A DNA stretch of 64,000 nucleotides from Candidatus Peregrinibacteria bacterium (lineage in GTDB: Bacteria > Patescibacteriota > Gracilibacteria > UBA1369 > LOWO2-01-FULL-3), in the NCBI GenBank assembly GCA_030688025.1, contig JAUYJL010000003.1, positions 1 through 64,000 on the forward strand, given 5' to 3'. Positions within the stretch are counted from its first letter, which is position 1. Each line of letters starts with the position of its first letter. A program made the position numbers and the translations under genes. Under the pieces are notes generated by a model. That model worked only from the letters and a program-made list of their open reading frames with translations, did no database searches and was not told where the DNA came from. Below are positions 19,082 through 28,531 of the stretch, piece by piece.

Positions 19082-19500
19082 ACACACTCTTAAAATATAT
19101 TTTCGACACAACTCCAGGGTCAGATTTTGGCTACTACTTGCCAATGTTAATATTGTCAGGACTATTAATCCTAGCAGGAATTGTATTCATGTTTATCTAT
19201 AACAAAAGAAAAAGAAAAGACTTCGCCTTCAAAAGAATGTTTAAGAACACAAGCAGAAGCCTAGTCTTCTTCGGAATTCTATTTTTATTTCTCCTCGGAA
19301 CAAGATACGAAAATATCCCTTACTTCGGAATGAGATTTTTACTTTATATCTCACTTCTAGGCCTTGCTTACTTGCTTTACGGCTACGTAAAAACACACAG
19401 AACAGAATACAGAAAAGAACTTAAGCTAAATCCAAAAAGCACATTCAAAGAAAACGTACAAAAAGAAGTAAGCTATACAGCAAGAAAGAAAAGAAAATAG
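19069..19500 (+). CDS. Small membrane protein of unknown function
   Basis: A 143-aa protein with about three hydrophobic helices (MLILSGLLILAGIVFMFIY, SLVFFGILFLFLLG, FLLYISLLGLAYLLYGYV) and a basic Lys/Arg-rich C-terminal tail. It overlaps the Lgt-like gene by 13 nt, so the two are probably translated together and may act on the same membrane substrate. I do not recognise a family. It ends the priA run and converges on greA with only 2 nt between the stop codons; no terminator hairpin is visible there. Confidence 0.75.
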   Translation: MEKVNTLLKYIFDTTPGSDFGYYLPMLILSGLLILAGIVFMFIYNKRKRKDFAFKRMFKNTSRSLVFFGILFLFLLGTRYENIPYFGMRFLLYISLLGLAYLLYGYVKTHRTEYRKELKLNPKSTFKENVQKEVSYTARKKRK

Positions 19501-19502
19501 AA

Positions 19503-20180
19503 TTAATCTAATTTCACAATCTGATATTCAACGCTTCCTGCAGGAACGGCAACTTTCACTTTGTCTCCTTTTTCTTTATCAAGAAGCATGCTTCCTATCG
19601 GAGATTCATTTGAAATCTTTCCAGCGAACGGATCAGCCTCAGTAGATCCAACTATTGTGTAAATCTCAAGGTCGTCCTTTCCTTTAGTAAGATTCCTAAG
19701 ATGAATAGTTGTTCCAAGCTGAACGGTTTTAGTAATTTTTTTGCGTCCTGATATGATTTTTGCATTTTTAATCTTTTCGTCGAGCTCAAGAATTCTTCCT
19801 TCAACGAAAGCCTGCTCATTTTTAGATTCTTCATATTCGGAATTTTCAGAAAGATCTCCATAAGAAATAGCCTCCTTAATTCTACCGGCGACTTCCCTTC
19901 TTTTCGTCTCTTTCAAATATTTTGATTCCTCAATAAGCTTATTCAAGCCCTCTCTTGTGATAAGAGTAACTTTTTTCCCATCCTCACTCACCATCTCTTC
20001 ATCATCATCATCCCCATATTGCTCCATCAAATCCATCTCAGCTTTCTCATCTTCCTCATCTTTATACTCCTCAGATTTCACAGATTGCCCCTCATCATCA
20101 TCGTCATCATCTCCAGCACCAAAACCAGCAACACCACTCCCGCTCAATAAATCATCTTCTTGAAAAAATAAATCATTCAT
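19503..20180 (-). CDS. greA: Transcription elongation factor GreA with acidic N-terminal extension
   Basis: Rescues backtracked RNA polymerase by stimulating transcript cleavage. The last ~160 residues are a complete GreA: coiled-coil with VTLITREGLNKL, AISYGDLSENSEYEESKNEQ (tip acidic residues), then the FKBP-like domain with NESPIGSMLLDKEKGD. In front are ~65 residues very rich in Asp/Glu. An internal ATG (codon 63, about 19994) would give a GreA of normal size. I keep the upstream start because a TATAAT lies 19 nt before it, in the rpoD-greA gap. The acidic tail might be a nucleic-acid mimic or a polymerase contact; that is speculation. Confidence 0.92.
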   Translation of the reverse strand: MNDLFFQEDDLLSGSGVAGFGAGDDDDDDEGQSVKSEEYKDEEDEKAEMDLMEQYGDDDDEEMVSEDGKKVTLITREGLNKLIEESKYLKETKRREVAGRIKEAISYGDLSENSEYEESKNEQAFVEGRILELDEKIKNAKIISGRKKITKTVQLGTTIHLRNLTKGKDDLEIYTIVGSTEADPFAGKISNESPIGSMLLDKEKGDKVKVAVPAGSVEYQIVKLD

Positions 20181-20199
20181 ATTTTTAAATTAGTTAATC

Positions 20200-20205
20200 A
20201 TTATA
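20200..20205 (-). promoter_or_regulatory. -10 box for greA
   Basis: TATAAT on the minus strand, 19 nt before the upstream greA ATG, between the rpoD stop and the greA start. No clear -35 box. It suggests greA can be transcribed separately from dnaG-rpoD and supports the longer GreA start. Confidence 0.45.
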
Positions 20206-20207
20206 TT

Positions 20208-21395
20208 TTAATGTGGACGAATCTTAGCACTAGTTGGATGTTCTTTCAACTTCTGAAGAACTTTTGCCTCGATTTGTCTGATTCTTTCACGTGTAACCCT
20301 AAATTCCTGACCAACTTCCTCAAGAGTATGCCCAACTCCATCCTTAAGCCCAAATCTCATTTCTATGATCTTTCTCTCACGAGGAGACAAATACTGTAAC
20401 ATCTCATGAATATTTTCTTTAAGAAGCTGCCTATTTGTAGATTCTGAAGGAGAAAGCGCATCATCATCCTCAATGAAATCTCCAAGCTTACTATCTTCTT
20501 CAGTTCCAACAGGCGCCTCAAGAGACACAATATCCTGTGAAATTTTCAAGATATGACGAACTTTTTTTATTTCCATATCCATTTCAGCCGCAAGCTCTTC
20601 CACAAGCGGTTCACGCCCAAGCTCCTGAACAAGTCTTCGTTGCGCATGAGTCAATTTATTTATCGTCTCAACCATATGAACCGGAATACGAATCGTTCTC
20701 GCCTGATCCGCAATTGCACGAGTTATCGCCTGTCTGATCCACCAAGTCGCATAAGTAGAAAATTTAAATCCTCTATTTGGATCAAATTTTTCGACAGCAC
20801 GGAAAAGTCCAATATTCCCTTCCTGAATCAAATCCAAAAAAGAAAGTCCACGACCGATATATTTCTTAGCAATACTCACAACAAGCCTCAAATTCGCTTC
20901 AGCAAGCTTTGATTTTGCAGACTGATCTCCTTTTGCAATTCTACGCGCAAGCTCAACCTCCTGTTTTGCATTAAGAAGCGGCACACGCCCAATTTCACAC
21001 AAATAAAGCCTAATCGAATCATTCGCAATTTCCTTATATTCAGCCTCTTTCTTCTGTTTTTTGTCTTTAATAGCAACCACATCAAAAATTTTCTCCTCAG
21101 GAATTTCCCCAGCAACCTCAGGTGCAATCTCCTCATCCACAGGGAAAAGATCGTCATCCTCCAAAATAAACGCATCCTTAGTATCAAGAACCTCGATACC
21201 CATGTCCATAAACAAGCTATAAAGTTCGTCCAAAAGAATCAAATCCTCCTCAACATTCGGCATAGCCTTCAAAAGTTCCTGCTGAGTGATGAATCCCTGC
21301 CCTTTTCCCTTTTTTACAAGCTCTTGAACTCCTTTAGGAAACTTGGACAACTGATCATCGGTCGGCTGACTTATAAATTTACTTGTTCTCGCCAT
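20208..21395 (-). CDS. rpoD: Primary RNA polymerase sigma factor (sigma-70, RpoD)
   Basis: Directs RNA polymerase to housekeeping promoters. Seen in 395 aa: N-terminal region with an acidic stretch; region 1.2/2 from [17 protein letters not shown]; the core-binding and -10 melting region [46 protein letters not shown]; region 3; and region 4.2 [26 protein letters not shown], which reads the -35 box. This matches the TTGnnn/TATAAT promoters visible in the window. It lies 5 nt after dnaG, the classic dnaG-rpoD pairing. Smaller than E. coli RpoD, lacking the large non-conserved region. Confidence 0.97.
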   Translation of the reverse strand: MARTSKFISQPTDDQLSKFPKGVQELVKKGKGQGFITQQELLKAMPNVEEDLILLDELYSLFMDMGIEVLDTKDAFILEDDDLFPVDEEIAPEVAGEIPEEKIFDVVAIKDKKQKKEAEYKEIANDSIRLYLCEIGRVPLLNAKQEVELARRIAKGDQSAKSKLAEANLRLVVSIAKKYIGRGLSFLDLIQEGNIGLFRAVEKFDPNRGFKFSTYATWWIRQAITRAIADQARTIRIPVHMVETINKLTHAQRRLVQELGREPLVEELAAEMDMEIKKVRHILKISQDIVSLEAPVGTEEDSKLGDFIEDDDALSPSESTNRQLLKENIHEMLQYLSPRERKIIEMRFGLKDGVGHTLEEVGQEFRVTRERIRQIEAKVLQKLKEHPTSAKIRPH

Positions 21396-21400
21396 TGGAA

Positions 21401-23182
21401 TTATTTAGATAATAATATTTGCTGCTCCTGTAAAAGTTTAATTAACAATTCTCTATCTTCAGACTTTTCCGCCTCTTTCAGCTTCAATTGCAATTCTTTC
21501 AAAAGATTATTCCTACGACTTTTCTTCATACTGTCAACTAGTTTTTTTACCTCTAACGCAACAGCAACGTCCGAAAAATCCTGATACTTATCCTCAACAT
21601 AAAGCATGTAAACCCCCGTTTTGACTTTAAACTGGACGAAAACTTCACTTTCAAAATCCCATTTTCCTTCCTGAATTCGGGACGAATTATACTGAGTTAA
21701 ACAGTCTTTGTAAACATTTTTACAATCTTCTTCGAAATCATCTTCAGTCAAAACAGACGATATTTCAGCGAAAATATGAGGATACACTAAAACAATTCCA
21801 AGCATAATTTCTTGAATACCTATCTCAAATTTCTTACTTGCAGAACTTTCAGACAAACTATCTTGAAAACTCTGCCTTGCAGGATGATCTTTCGGCAATT
21901 TATAGCTATCAATCTCATCATAAAGAATTTTCTCACCGGTAGAAATCTTAGCCCCAAGCTCTTTCACATAAAAATCACGGTCCGTTGGCGTCATTACCTT
22001 ATAAAAAGGCATAAGCAAATTCATAACATTTTTTCTTCCATCAAAAGTATCCACATCAAAATCCTTGATCAGCCTATCCATGTAGAAACTTATAAAATCT
22101 TTTGCCTCAGCTACGGCTTCCTTGAAAGCGGCTCCACCATGCTCATGAACATAATCAGCGGGATCCTTCTTGTCAAAAGCAAAAACTGTCTTTACGCTAA
22201 AATCTTCTTTCTGCAAAACCTCAAAAGCCCTTCGTGTAGCCTCAAATCCAGCAGTATCAGTGTCGAAGGAAGTTACAGCACTTTGAGTAATTCTACTCAT
22301 CATTTTCGCCTGTTCTTTCGTCAAAGCAGTCCCACTAGTCGCAACAATATTCTTAACACCTTCCTGATAAGGCAAAATCACATCAAAATATCCTTCCACA
22401 AAAACCACATTACCTGCCTCTTTTATATATTTTTTTGCATGAGAAAATCCGTACAAAACCTTACTTTTACTGTAAATTATATTTTCAGGCGAATTTAAAT
22501 ATTTTGGCATCTGGTCGGCCTTAAGAGCACGCCCACCAAATCCACATATCCGTCCAAGTGCATCAAAAATCGGAAACATAAGCCTCATCCTGAATTTATC
22601 AAAAATCTGATCCGAAGAAATATTTTTAACAGAAACAAATCCACTTTTTATAAGCACATCCTTTTTAACCCCACTCTTCAAAAGCTCAGTATAAAGCGCA
22701 TCGTAGCTCTCGGGCGAAAATCCAATTCGGAATTCTTTGATAGTTTCGTCCTTGACTCCGCGAGAATACAAATAATCCAAAACTTTTTTTCCATCATTTG
22801 TAGAATGAAGCTGTTTTTCAAAAAACTCACAAGCGAGCTCATGCGCCTTGAAATATTCATCTTTTTCAGTTTTTCCCTCTTTTTTCACAACTTTATCAAA
22901 ATTCTCAATCTTCAGCCCAGCACGATCCGCCAATATCTTCATAGCCTCGGCAAAAGTCACGCCTTCAACTTCCTGTATAAATCCAAAAATATCGCCACCT
23001 TTATTACATCCAAAACAATGACAAATCTGCTTTTCAGGGCTTACCACAAAGCTCGGCGTCTTTTCACTATGAAATGGACAAAGCCCTTTAAAATTGTGCC
23101 CCGCTCGCTTTAGCTGAACGTACTGGGAAACAACATCGCTTATATCCAGCCTGCCTTTTATGTCTGAAACAATGTCTACCAT
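21401..23182 (-). CDS. dnaG: DNA primase
   Basis: Makes RNA primers for replication. Seen in 593 aa: CHC2 zinc finger [18 protein letters not shown]...CHCFGC near residues 35-65; primase core with [29 protein letters not shown] motif [11 protein letters not shown] near 258 and the FDTDTAG acidic motif near 310; then a helical C-terminal helicase-binding region. Length is normal. A good promoter lies just upstream (TTGTTT-17-TATAAA), and rpoD follows after 5 nt, so dnaG-rpoD (and probably greA) are co-transcribed. Confidence 0.96.
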   Translation of the reverse strand: MVDIVSDIKGRLDISDVVSQYVQLKRAGHNFKGLCPFHSEKTPSFVVSPEKQICHCFGCNKGGDIFGFIQEVEGVTFAEAMKILADRAGLKIENFDKVVKKEGKTEKDEYFKAHELACEFFEKQLHSTNDGKKVLDYLYSRGVKDETIKEFRIGFSPESYDALYTELLKSGVKKDVLIKSGFVSVKNISSDQIFDKFRMRLMFPIFDALGRICGFGGRALKADQMPKYLNSPENIIYSKSKVLYGFSHAKKYIKEAGNVVFVEGYFDVILPYQEGVKNIVATSGTALTKEQAKMMSRITQSAVTSFDTDTAGFEATRRAFEVLQKEDFSVKTVFAFDKKDPADYVHEHGGAAFKEAVAEAKDFISFYMDRLIKDFDVDTFDGRKNVMNLLMPFYKVMTPTDRDFYVKELGAKISTGEKILYDEIDSYKLPKDHPARQSFQDSLSESSASKKFEIGIQEIMLGIVLVYPHIFAEISSVLTEDDFEEDCKNVYKDCLTQYNSSRIQEGKWDFESEVFVQFKVKTGVYMLYVEDKYQDFSDVAVALEVKKLVDSMKKSRRNNLLKELQLKLKEAEKSEDRELLIKLLQEQQILLSK

Positions 23183-23205
23183 AAATTTATGAAAAACCCA
23201 TGTGT

Positions 23206-23234
23206 TTTATACTCCAAACCAAGCACAAAAACAA
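23206..23234 (-). promoter_or_regulatory. Promoter of dnaG-rpoD
   Basis: On the minus strand: TTGTTT (23229-23234), 17-nt spacer, TATAAA (23206-23211), with the dnaG ATG 23 nt downstream. It lies in the 64-nt gap between the WecA-type gene and dnaG. Confidence 0.6.
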
Positions 23235-23246
23235 GAAAAGGAAAAA

Positions 23247-24329
23247 TTATCGCCTCTTTCCCTTCAGCCTTGGTAAAAATATAAGAGCCCCACCCAAAAG
23301 AAGCATCAAAATAACAAGCCCTACAATTATAAAAAATTTCTGATCGGTACTCACAAAAATAACAGCCATAATCCCAAAAATCTTAACGATCAAAAGATAC
23401 GACAGAACAGCTTGTCTTTCGCTTAATCCAGCCATTAAAAGCCTGTGATGCAAATGCTTCAAATCCCCTTTCCAAAAATTTTGTCCCGACAAAATTCTTC
23501 GAACAACAACCCAAACCATATCAAGAATAGGCAGACCAAGAACCAAGAAAGCCGTCGCGACTTTTCCTCCGGAAAAAATCGCAAGAGTCGCGATCATAAA
23601 GCCAAAAAAAGTACTACCACTATCCCCCATCAAAATCTTTGGAGGATAAAAATCAAACACAAAAAACGCAAGAGCCAACGCCGAAATAATCAGAGCTATT
23701 GTCGCAACAGAAAACTGTCCAGCGGGATTTTCATGAATCCCGGGATGAACACTTAAAATAAAAATAATAAACGCCGCAATAGCCGAAACTCCGCTATTTA
23801 AGCCGCTTATTCCGTCAACAAAATTCATTGCATTGATAATCGCAAGAACCCAAAACACAGTAAAAATCGCACCGAACAAATAAACAACAACATTAAAATC
23901 AAACACAGAAAATGCAATTTTTATAGAAGTAAAATCAATACTCCCTATGAAAGGAAGCTTTATCGAAAGCACTCCTATTCCAAAAACCACAAGAATAAAC
24001 GCCGCCAAAAACTGCACAAACAAGCGCAAAAAAGGACTTAAAGAAAATTTATCATCAAAAAATCCAAGCAGAAAAATCAAAGTTCCACCAAAAAGTAACC
24101 CAACAACACGCACATCAAACGGCACAAAAATAACAACAGAAATCAAAAAAGCCAAGTAAATCGCTATACCCCCATAATAAGGAATCGGCGCCCTTTTAAT
24201 ACCATATCTTTCAGGCCTATCCATAAATCCAATCTTCGGAAAAATTTTTGTCGCAAGAAAAACAAGCACAAGACAAAGCACAAAAGCAAAAACAAAAATT
24301 CCTAAATAATTTAAAAAAAAGTTTTCCAC
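23247..24329 (-). CDS. Undecaprenyl-phosphate sugar-1-phosphate transferase (WecA/TagO type)
   Basis: Starts a surface glycan by moving a sugar phosphate (often GlcNAc-1-P) from UDP-sugar to undecaprenyl phosphate at the membrane. Seen in 360 aa: about ten membrane helices; DRPERYGIKRAPIPYYGG; the DD motif FFDDKFSLSPFLRL; NAMNFVDGISGLNSG; MGDSGSTFFGF; and HLHHRL in the last cytoplasmic loop. The HLHHRL loop is typical of WecA/TagO rather than MraY. The sugar cannot be told from sequence. With manC and an O-antigen-ligase-like gene in the window it fits surface polysaccharide synthesis. The upstream gap holds two hairpin repeats. Confidence 0.88.
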   Translation of the reverse strand: MENFFLNYLGIFVFAFVLCLVLVFLATKIFPKIGFMDRPERYGIKRAPIPYYGGIAIYLAFLISVVIFVPFDVRVVGLLFGGTLIFLLGFFDDKFSLSPFLRLFVQFLAAFILVVFGIGVLSIKLPFIGSIDFTSIKIAFSVFDFNVVVYLFGAIFTVFWVLAIINAMNFVDGISGLNSGVSAIAAFIIFILSVHPGIHENPAGQFSVATIALIISALALAFFVFDFYPPKILMGDSGSTFFGFMIATLAIFSGGKVATAFLVLGLPILDMVWVVVRRILSGQNFWKGDLKHLHHRLLMAGLSERQAVLSYLLIVKIFGIMAVIFVSTDQKFFIIVGLVILMLLLGGALIFLPRLKGKRR

Positions 24330-24358
24330 AAAGGCAAGTATGAAGTTTTTTGATACAT

Positions 24359-24465
24359 AGGTAAAGTGAAAATATCTTCCAAGAGCTTAGACTTCTTCTT
24401 CATGAAATCCATCTTTTATTTAAAACGAACGTAATGCGCTCTTAAAAGATATTTTCACTTTACCT
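24359..24465 (-). repeat. Hairpin element family 1, copy A
   Basis: Perfect 20-bp inverted repeat (24359-24378 with 24446-24465) enclosing a second 6-bp stem AAGAGC/GCTCTT. Read on the minus strand, the ~51-nt interior begins GCATTACGTTCGTTTT and ends AAGAAGTCTAA, nearly as in copies B and C, whereas the outer arms are unrelated in sequence to theirs. It lies upstream of the WecA-type gene and beyond copy B from truB. No protein is encoded. Confidence 0.85.
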
Positions 24466-24506
24466 CATAAACAAACTTAAAACTTATTTTATTGAAAGTT
24501 TTTTAT

Positions 24507-24617
24507 ATAAATTTGTGTCGGAATATTTCATTGAGCGCATTGCGTTCGTTTTCATATAAAGATTGAACTTAAACAAAAAAAGCTTAAGCTCAAGGGAATG
24601 TTCCGACACAAATTTAT
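24507..24617 (+). repeat. Hairpin element family 1, copy B
   Basis: A 30-bp stem (24507-24536 with 24588-24617) has one mismatch and two T-G pairs on the + strand. The interior is 51 nt, starting GCATTGCGTTCGTTTT and ending AAGCTTAA. The stem base is GAGC/GCTC as in copies A and C. Its right end touches the truB stop codon. The T-G pairs would be U-G wobble in a + strand transcript but A-C mismatches in the other strand, suggesting that the + strand RNA is the folded form. Confidence 0.85.
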
Positions 24618-25330
24618 CAATCAACCTGCTTTAAGAACACTTCAGGCTTACCTTCGCGAAACAACTTTTCTACATCTTCGATCTTAAAAGCCTTTTCTAC
24701 ATCCAAGTCCCCCACCTTGGTCCTACGAAGTTTTTCTGTGTACGCACCAACTCCCAAAACCTGCCCCAAATCATGAATTAGAGAACGAATATAAGTCCCG
24801 CTACCACACTTTATTCGGAAAGAAATTTTCGGAAATTCGATCTTCATAATCTTATACTCTTGAACAAAAATTTTGCGCGGCGCAAGCGTGACCTCCAAGC
24901 CCTTTCTAGCCAAATCATACGCCCGCTTCCCTCCAACTTTCAACGCCGAAAACTTCGGCGGAGTTTGCAAAATTTCCCCAATAAATTTTTCTTTTATAAC
25001 ATCTTTTACTTTCTGGCAATCATCCTCAAACAAAGCTTCCAATTTCTTATTCTCTTTAGCAGGCAAGCTCTCGGAAATCGGCCCCTCCGCATCATAAGTC
25101 TCAGACACAGCCCCAAAATATCCAGTAACTTTATATTCTTTATCGCACCCCAAAAATTGACTCAAAGATTTTGTAGCTTTTCCAACTCCAACAATAAGTA
25201 GTCCAGTCGCCAAAGGATCAAGTGTTCCCCCATGCCCGACCCTCCTTACGCCAAAAATTCTTCGAAGAGTCCTCACAACAAAAAAACTCGAAACCCCCTT
25301 TCCTTTATCCACCAAAACAAATCCATCCAT
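24617..25330 (-). CDS. truB: tRNA pseudouridine(55) synthase
   Basis: Makes pseudouridine 55 in the T loop of tRNAs. Seen in 237 aa: GFVLVDKGKGVSSFFVV, catalytic Asp in HGGTLDPLATGLLIVGVGKATK near residue 38, YKVTGYFGAVSETYDAEG, PPKFSALKVGGKRAYDLARKG, and IKCGSGTYIRSLIHDLG. It is a little shorter than many TruB and lacks a full C-terminal PUA domain. It starts 6 nt after murE on the same strand. Its stop codon abuts hairpin element B. Confidence 0.96.
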   Translation of the reverse strand: MDGFVLVDKGKGVSSFFVVRTLRRIFGVRRVGHGGTLDPLATGLLIVGVGKATKSLSQFLGCDKEYKVTGYFGAVSETYDAEGPISESLPAKENKKLEALFEDDCQKVKDVIKEKFIGEILQTPPKFSALKVGGKRAYDLARKGLEVTLAPRKIFVQEYKIMKIEFPKISFRIKCGSGTYIRSLIHDLGQVLGVGAYTEKLRRTKVGDLDVEKAFKIEDVEKLFREGKPEVFLKQVD

Positions 25331-25336
25331 ATAATT

Positions 25337-26644
25337 TTAAGTCACAGAAATCTCAGCCTCCCTCTTTAAAAGTCCTTCAATAACTTGTTTATCATTCCAA
25401 GGAATTCGCTTTCCCCTAAGCATAATCACCTCCTCGCATCCTTTCCCCGCAACAATAACACAATCCCCTTCTTTCGCTAAAGTAAGCGCCAAACGAATCG
25501 CCTCCCTCCTGTCAGGAATCTTCCAAAAATCATGCCCTTCTTTTCGAGGAATTCCTGTCGAAACCTGCTCAATAATACTCAATTCATCCTCAGAATAAGG
25601 ATCATCATCTGTAACAATAACATAATCAGAATTTTCATTCACAACTTGTCCCATTTTCGGACGCTTAGATTTATCACGACCACCACCGGTCGCCCCAAAA
25701 ACAGTGTACAATTTGCCTCTCGTAAGCCCTTTATAAAGCTTCGTCAAATTCTCAAGCGCCTCAGGCGTATGCGCATAATCCACAACTATACTATATGGCT
25801 GACCGACATAAATTTGCTCAGACCGACCAGGAACACCAACACTTTCCTCAAGTCCTTTCTTTATTACTTCAAGCGGCACACCAATGGCAATACACGCGCT
25901 CGCCGCCGCAAGAGCATTATACACATTGTATTGACCGGGGAATTTTATTTCGACAGAAATAACATTGTTTGGAACATGCAAAATAAATTTTGATCCACCG
26001 GTCGTACTCTCAACATTTTCGCTATACACAGTCGCATAATTCATTCCGTAAGTAATTTTTCTGTCTGAAATATATTGATTGAAAAAATTATAATATTGAT
26101 CATCCGCGTTTAACACAAGCACTTTCGGCACTCCAACTTTTTTCGAATCCATCGAAACTTTTTTGAAAAATTTTCCTTTTTCATTCAAATAATTATTAAA
26201 CCCACCGTGATATTCAACATGGTCAGGCGTCACATTTGTTATAACCCCGACATCAAAATTAATTCCGGCGATTCTGGATTGCGTCACCGCATGAGACGTC
26301 ACTTCAACCACAGCATACTTACATCCCTCATTCTTCATGCGCTTCAGTAAGCCCTGCATCTTGAATGCACCGAGAGTACTTTGCTTAGAAACATTCGTCC
26401 ATTTATCATCACCAATTTGAAAATTCACAGTCGAAGTCATTCCGACTTTTTGCCCCCACGCAGTCAAAATTCCAGCAATAAGATTTACTACCGTAGTTTT
26501 TCCATTCGTCCCCGTAACACCAATAACTATCATATTGTCAGACGGATAAAAATTCACAAGCGCCGCAACAAATGCCGCAACCTTGTGATACAAAAGGCGT
26601 AAAGGATGAGTATCAGGAACAAGTTTTCTTAAGAGATCAAACAT
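25337..26644 (-). CDS. murE: UDP-N-acetylmuramyl tripeptide synthetase (MurE-like)
   Basis: Adds the third amino acid to the peptidoglycan stem peptide. Seen: P-loop GVTGTNGKTT, EVTSHAVTQSRIAGINFDVGVITNVTPDHVEYHG, the YLNEKGKFF region with the candidate carbamylated Lys, YAHTPEALENL, FGATGGGRDKSKRP, and TDDDPYSED in the substrate loop. In MurE that adds meso-diaminopimelate this loop reads DNPR; here it reads DDPY without Arg, so the third residue may differ. The N-terminal UDP-binding domain is reduced. ATG 26680 would overlap the upstream gene by 32 nt; I prefer ATG 26644, 4 nt after the riboflavin kinase stop. Confidence 0.9.
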   Translation of the reverse strand: MFDLLRKLVPDTHPLRLLYHKVAAFVAALVNFYPSDNMIVIGVTGTNGKTTVVNLIAGILTAWGQKVGMTSTVNFQIGDDKWTNVSKQSTLGAFKMQGLLKRMKNEGCKYAVVEVTSHAVTQSRIAGINFDVGVITNVTPDHVEYHGGFNNYLNEKGKFFKKVSMDSKKVGVPKVLVLNADDQYYNFFNQYISDRKITYGMNYATVYSENVESTTGGSKFILHVPNNVISVEIKFPGQYNVYNALAAASACIAIGVPLEVIKKGLEESVGVPGRSEQIYVGQPYSIVVDYAHTPEALENLTKLYKGLTRGKLYTVFGATGGGRDKSKRPKMGQVVNENSDYVIVTDDDPYSEDELSIIEQVSTGIPRKEGHDFWKIPDRREAIRLALTLAKEGDCVIVAGKGCEEVIMLRGKRIPWNDKQVIEGLLKREAEISVT

Positions 26645-26648
26645 AAAT

Positions 26649-27113
26649 TTAAGTATTCTTCTTAAAAAAGTATCCCACATCTTTCACATCCTTCGCAATC
26701 TGCTTTTTCAACCCATCAAGATTCTCAAATTTTTTGGTGTCACGAATTTTTTCAAAAATTTCCACTTTTATTTTTCGACCGGAAATATCTTTTTCTTCGA
26801 ATTTTTCAAACCCCTCTATAATATAAGCTTCAAGAATCGGCTCTTCTACATTTAGAGTCGGCCTTTTTCCAATATGTATCGCTGACAAAAAACCATTTTT
26901 ATTTTGCTCGGAACTACACAAACATCCTCCTCCACATTTACAAGCGTGCGCTTCCTGCCCCTGAGCAGTAATGATTTTCGGCTTCTCTCCAACAAAAACC
27001 TTACCTGCAAAAACTCCAGAAAGATCCCCATTATATAAAATATTGATAGTCGGAAATCCCAATTTTTTCCCAACTCCCAATCCTCTCACAACTTGTCCTT
27101 CAATAATTTTCAT
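26649..27113 (-). CDS. Stand-alone riboflavin kinase with Cys-rich insert
   Basis: Phosphorylates riboflavin to FMN. In most bacteria this is the C-terminal domain of bifunctional RibF. The 154-aa protein has only that domain: GKKLGFPTINI near residue 16 (family GxxLGxPTxN), GVFAGKV, AIHIGKRPTLN, ILEAYIIEGF, DISGRKIKVEIFEKIRDTKKFENLDGLKKQI. An unusual insert with five Cys (CKCGGGCLC plus neighbours, residues about 55-70) interrupts the barrel and could bind metal. The FAD-synthase half is absent here, but a separate candidate lies at 51728. It starts the minus-strand run to murE and truB. Confidence 0.86.
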   Translation of the reverse strand: MKIIEGQVVRGLGVGKKLGFPTINILYNGDLSGVFAGKVFVGEKPKIITAQGQEAHACKCGGGCLCSSEQNKNGFLSAIHIGKRPTLNVEEPILEAYIIEGFEKFEEKDISGRKIKVEIFEKIRDTKKFENLDGLKKQIAKDVKDVGYFFKKNT

Positions 27114-27119
27114 AATTGA

Positions 27120-27127
27120 AATATACT
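27120..27127. promoter_or_regulatory. Overlapping divergent -10 boxes (riboflavin kinase / ligase-like gene)
   Basis: On the minus strand TATATT (27120-27125) ends 6 nt before the riboflavin kinase ATG, the spacing of a leaderless start. On the + strand TATACT (27122-27127) precedes the ligase-like gene. The two -10 boxes share bases, so polymerase could not occupy both at once. No strong -35 boxes are visible. Confidence 0.45.
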
Positions 27128-27157
27128 AAACAAAGAAGGATAAACACAAGAAATAAA

Positions 27158-28405
27158 ATGACAGAAAAAACAAAATCACACATGGAAAATTTTTTTAGTC
27201 ATCTCACGAAAATACTTCTTTTCGCAAATATTTTTTTCCTTGAGTCTTACTTAATAAGATTCAAAATATTTTCATACCCGACAAATCTTCAAGAAATTTT
27301 AATAGCACTTACAGCTCTATCATTTTTCATTCAATCCGTTTTTTCAAAAACATTTTTCAAGAAAATAAAAAACTTTTACAGCCACAAGGCCATAACGATT
27401 TTTACCCTTCTGACAGCCATTTCTATCATTACGGTCGATCCTGTCAACAGTTTGGATTTCATAAGATATTTAAAATTTTTCATATTCACAATCGCATTCG
27501 TTTACTTATTTTTAGAGACATTTAAAACAACGGACGAACAAACTTTCGCAATAAAAATCGGAGGATTTGGCGCAATTTGTTTTGGAATTTTTTCAGTAAT
27601 TTATAATCTTCTCGGATACAATGTTGCCTACGATATAAGACTTCTCGGACCGCTTGATGCCGCCGTTTATTTAGCATACTACATGACTCCATTTTTCATA
27701 TTTTTCGTTTTAGAATTCATCAAAGACACGGGCAAAAATAAAAAAACAAATCTAATCTCATCAATTTTACTTTTGATTTTAATCCTCGCGACGCGTTCAG
27801 CCGGAGCAATTTTAGGGAGCTTTTTAGTAATTTCTTTTTACGCACTAAAAAACAGCGACATCAAAATCTTAAGTCTAAAAGCCACAAAAATCGCTATCGC
27901 AATAATAGGTATAGCGATATTTGTCGGAGTTTTCTACACGAAAATTATTCCAGCTTTTCAAACAAATTATTCCAGCCTAAACGAACGACAAGAAATTTGG
28001 AAAACATCTCTATACCTCGCAAAAGACCCTACCACCATGTTTTTTGGACTTGGCCAAGGACAGTTCCAAGAATATTATTTACAAAACGCAGACAAAGTTT
28101 TGGGCCATAAACCTCTCGACTATTACGTTCTGCAACCTCACAATGTCTTCTTTCTATTCCTTTTTCAGTACGGCGTTTTAGGGCTTCTATTCGTCACAAC
28201 CTGCCTATACCGAGCATTCAAAAAGACACTCGTGTCGGAAAATTCCACAGTAGACCCCTCCAAATTAATATTCACTTTTATCCTTCTATATTTCTTCCTT
28301 CATGGCATGATTGACACGCCGTTTTTCAAAAACGATATGTTGATTTTATTCATACTTTTCATGGAGTTAGGACTACAAAAACTTCCTGCAAAAACACAGG
28401 TTTAA
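27158..28405 (+). CDS. O-antigen ligase-like polytopic membrane protein
   Basis: Seen: about ten to twelve hydrophobic helices along 415 aa; a large outside loop near residues 270-340 with PTTMFFGLGQGQFQEYY...PHNVFFLFLFQYGVLGLLF, typical of the Wzy_C/WaaL family (conserved Gly-rich start and His in PHN); and a C-terminal LHGMIDTPFFKND segment. These proteins join or polymerise lipid-linked glycans outside the membrane. ATG 27158 is chosen over an upstream TTG at 27116, which lies on the promoter. Substrate unknown; it goes together with the WecA-type transferase and manC in theme only. A hairpin element follows its stop immediately. Confidence 0.82.
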   Translation: MTEKTKSHMENFFSHLTKILLFANIFFLESYLIRFKIFSYPTNLQEILIALTALSFFIQSVFSKTFFKKIKNFYSHKAITIFTLLTAISIITVDPVNSLDFIRYLKFFIFTIAFVYLFLETFKTTDEQTFAIKIGGFGAICFGIFSVIYNLLGYNVAYDIRLLGPLDAAVYLAYYMTPFFIFFVLEFIKDTGKNKKTNLISSILLLILILATRSAGAILGSFLVISFYALKNSDIKILSLKATKIAIAIIGIAIFVGVFYTKIIPAFQTNYSSLNERQEIWKTSLYLAKDPTTMFFGLGQGQFQEYYLQNADKVLGHKPLDYYVLQPHNVFFLFLFQYGVLGLLFVTTCLYRAFKKTLVSENSTVDPSKLIFTFILLYFFLHGMIDTPFFKNDMLILFILFMELGLQKLPAKTQV

Positions 28406-28531
28406 GAATCTCTGAAAAACAATGTAGTGTAAGGAAACAAGGAACTCACGACATAGCCGTACTAACAAGTACGCGAGAATCAAAATTTTTCGACAACGTA
28501 GTAGATGATAATGTTTAATCGTTCTTTTAAG
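28406..28531 (+). repeat. Hairpin element family 2, copy D1
   Basis: Fills the 126-nt gap between the convergent stop codons of the ligase-like gene and hpf. Its first ~55 nt match copy D2 (53684-53805, opposite strand) at all but a few positions, including CTCTGAAAAACAATGTAGTG and CGACATAGCCGTACTAA. A small inner hairpin CGTACT/AGTACG is present. The right half has diverged and the long outer stem of D2 is weak here, so this may be a decayed copy. Confidence 0.75.
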
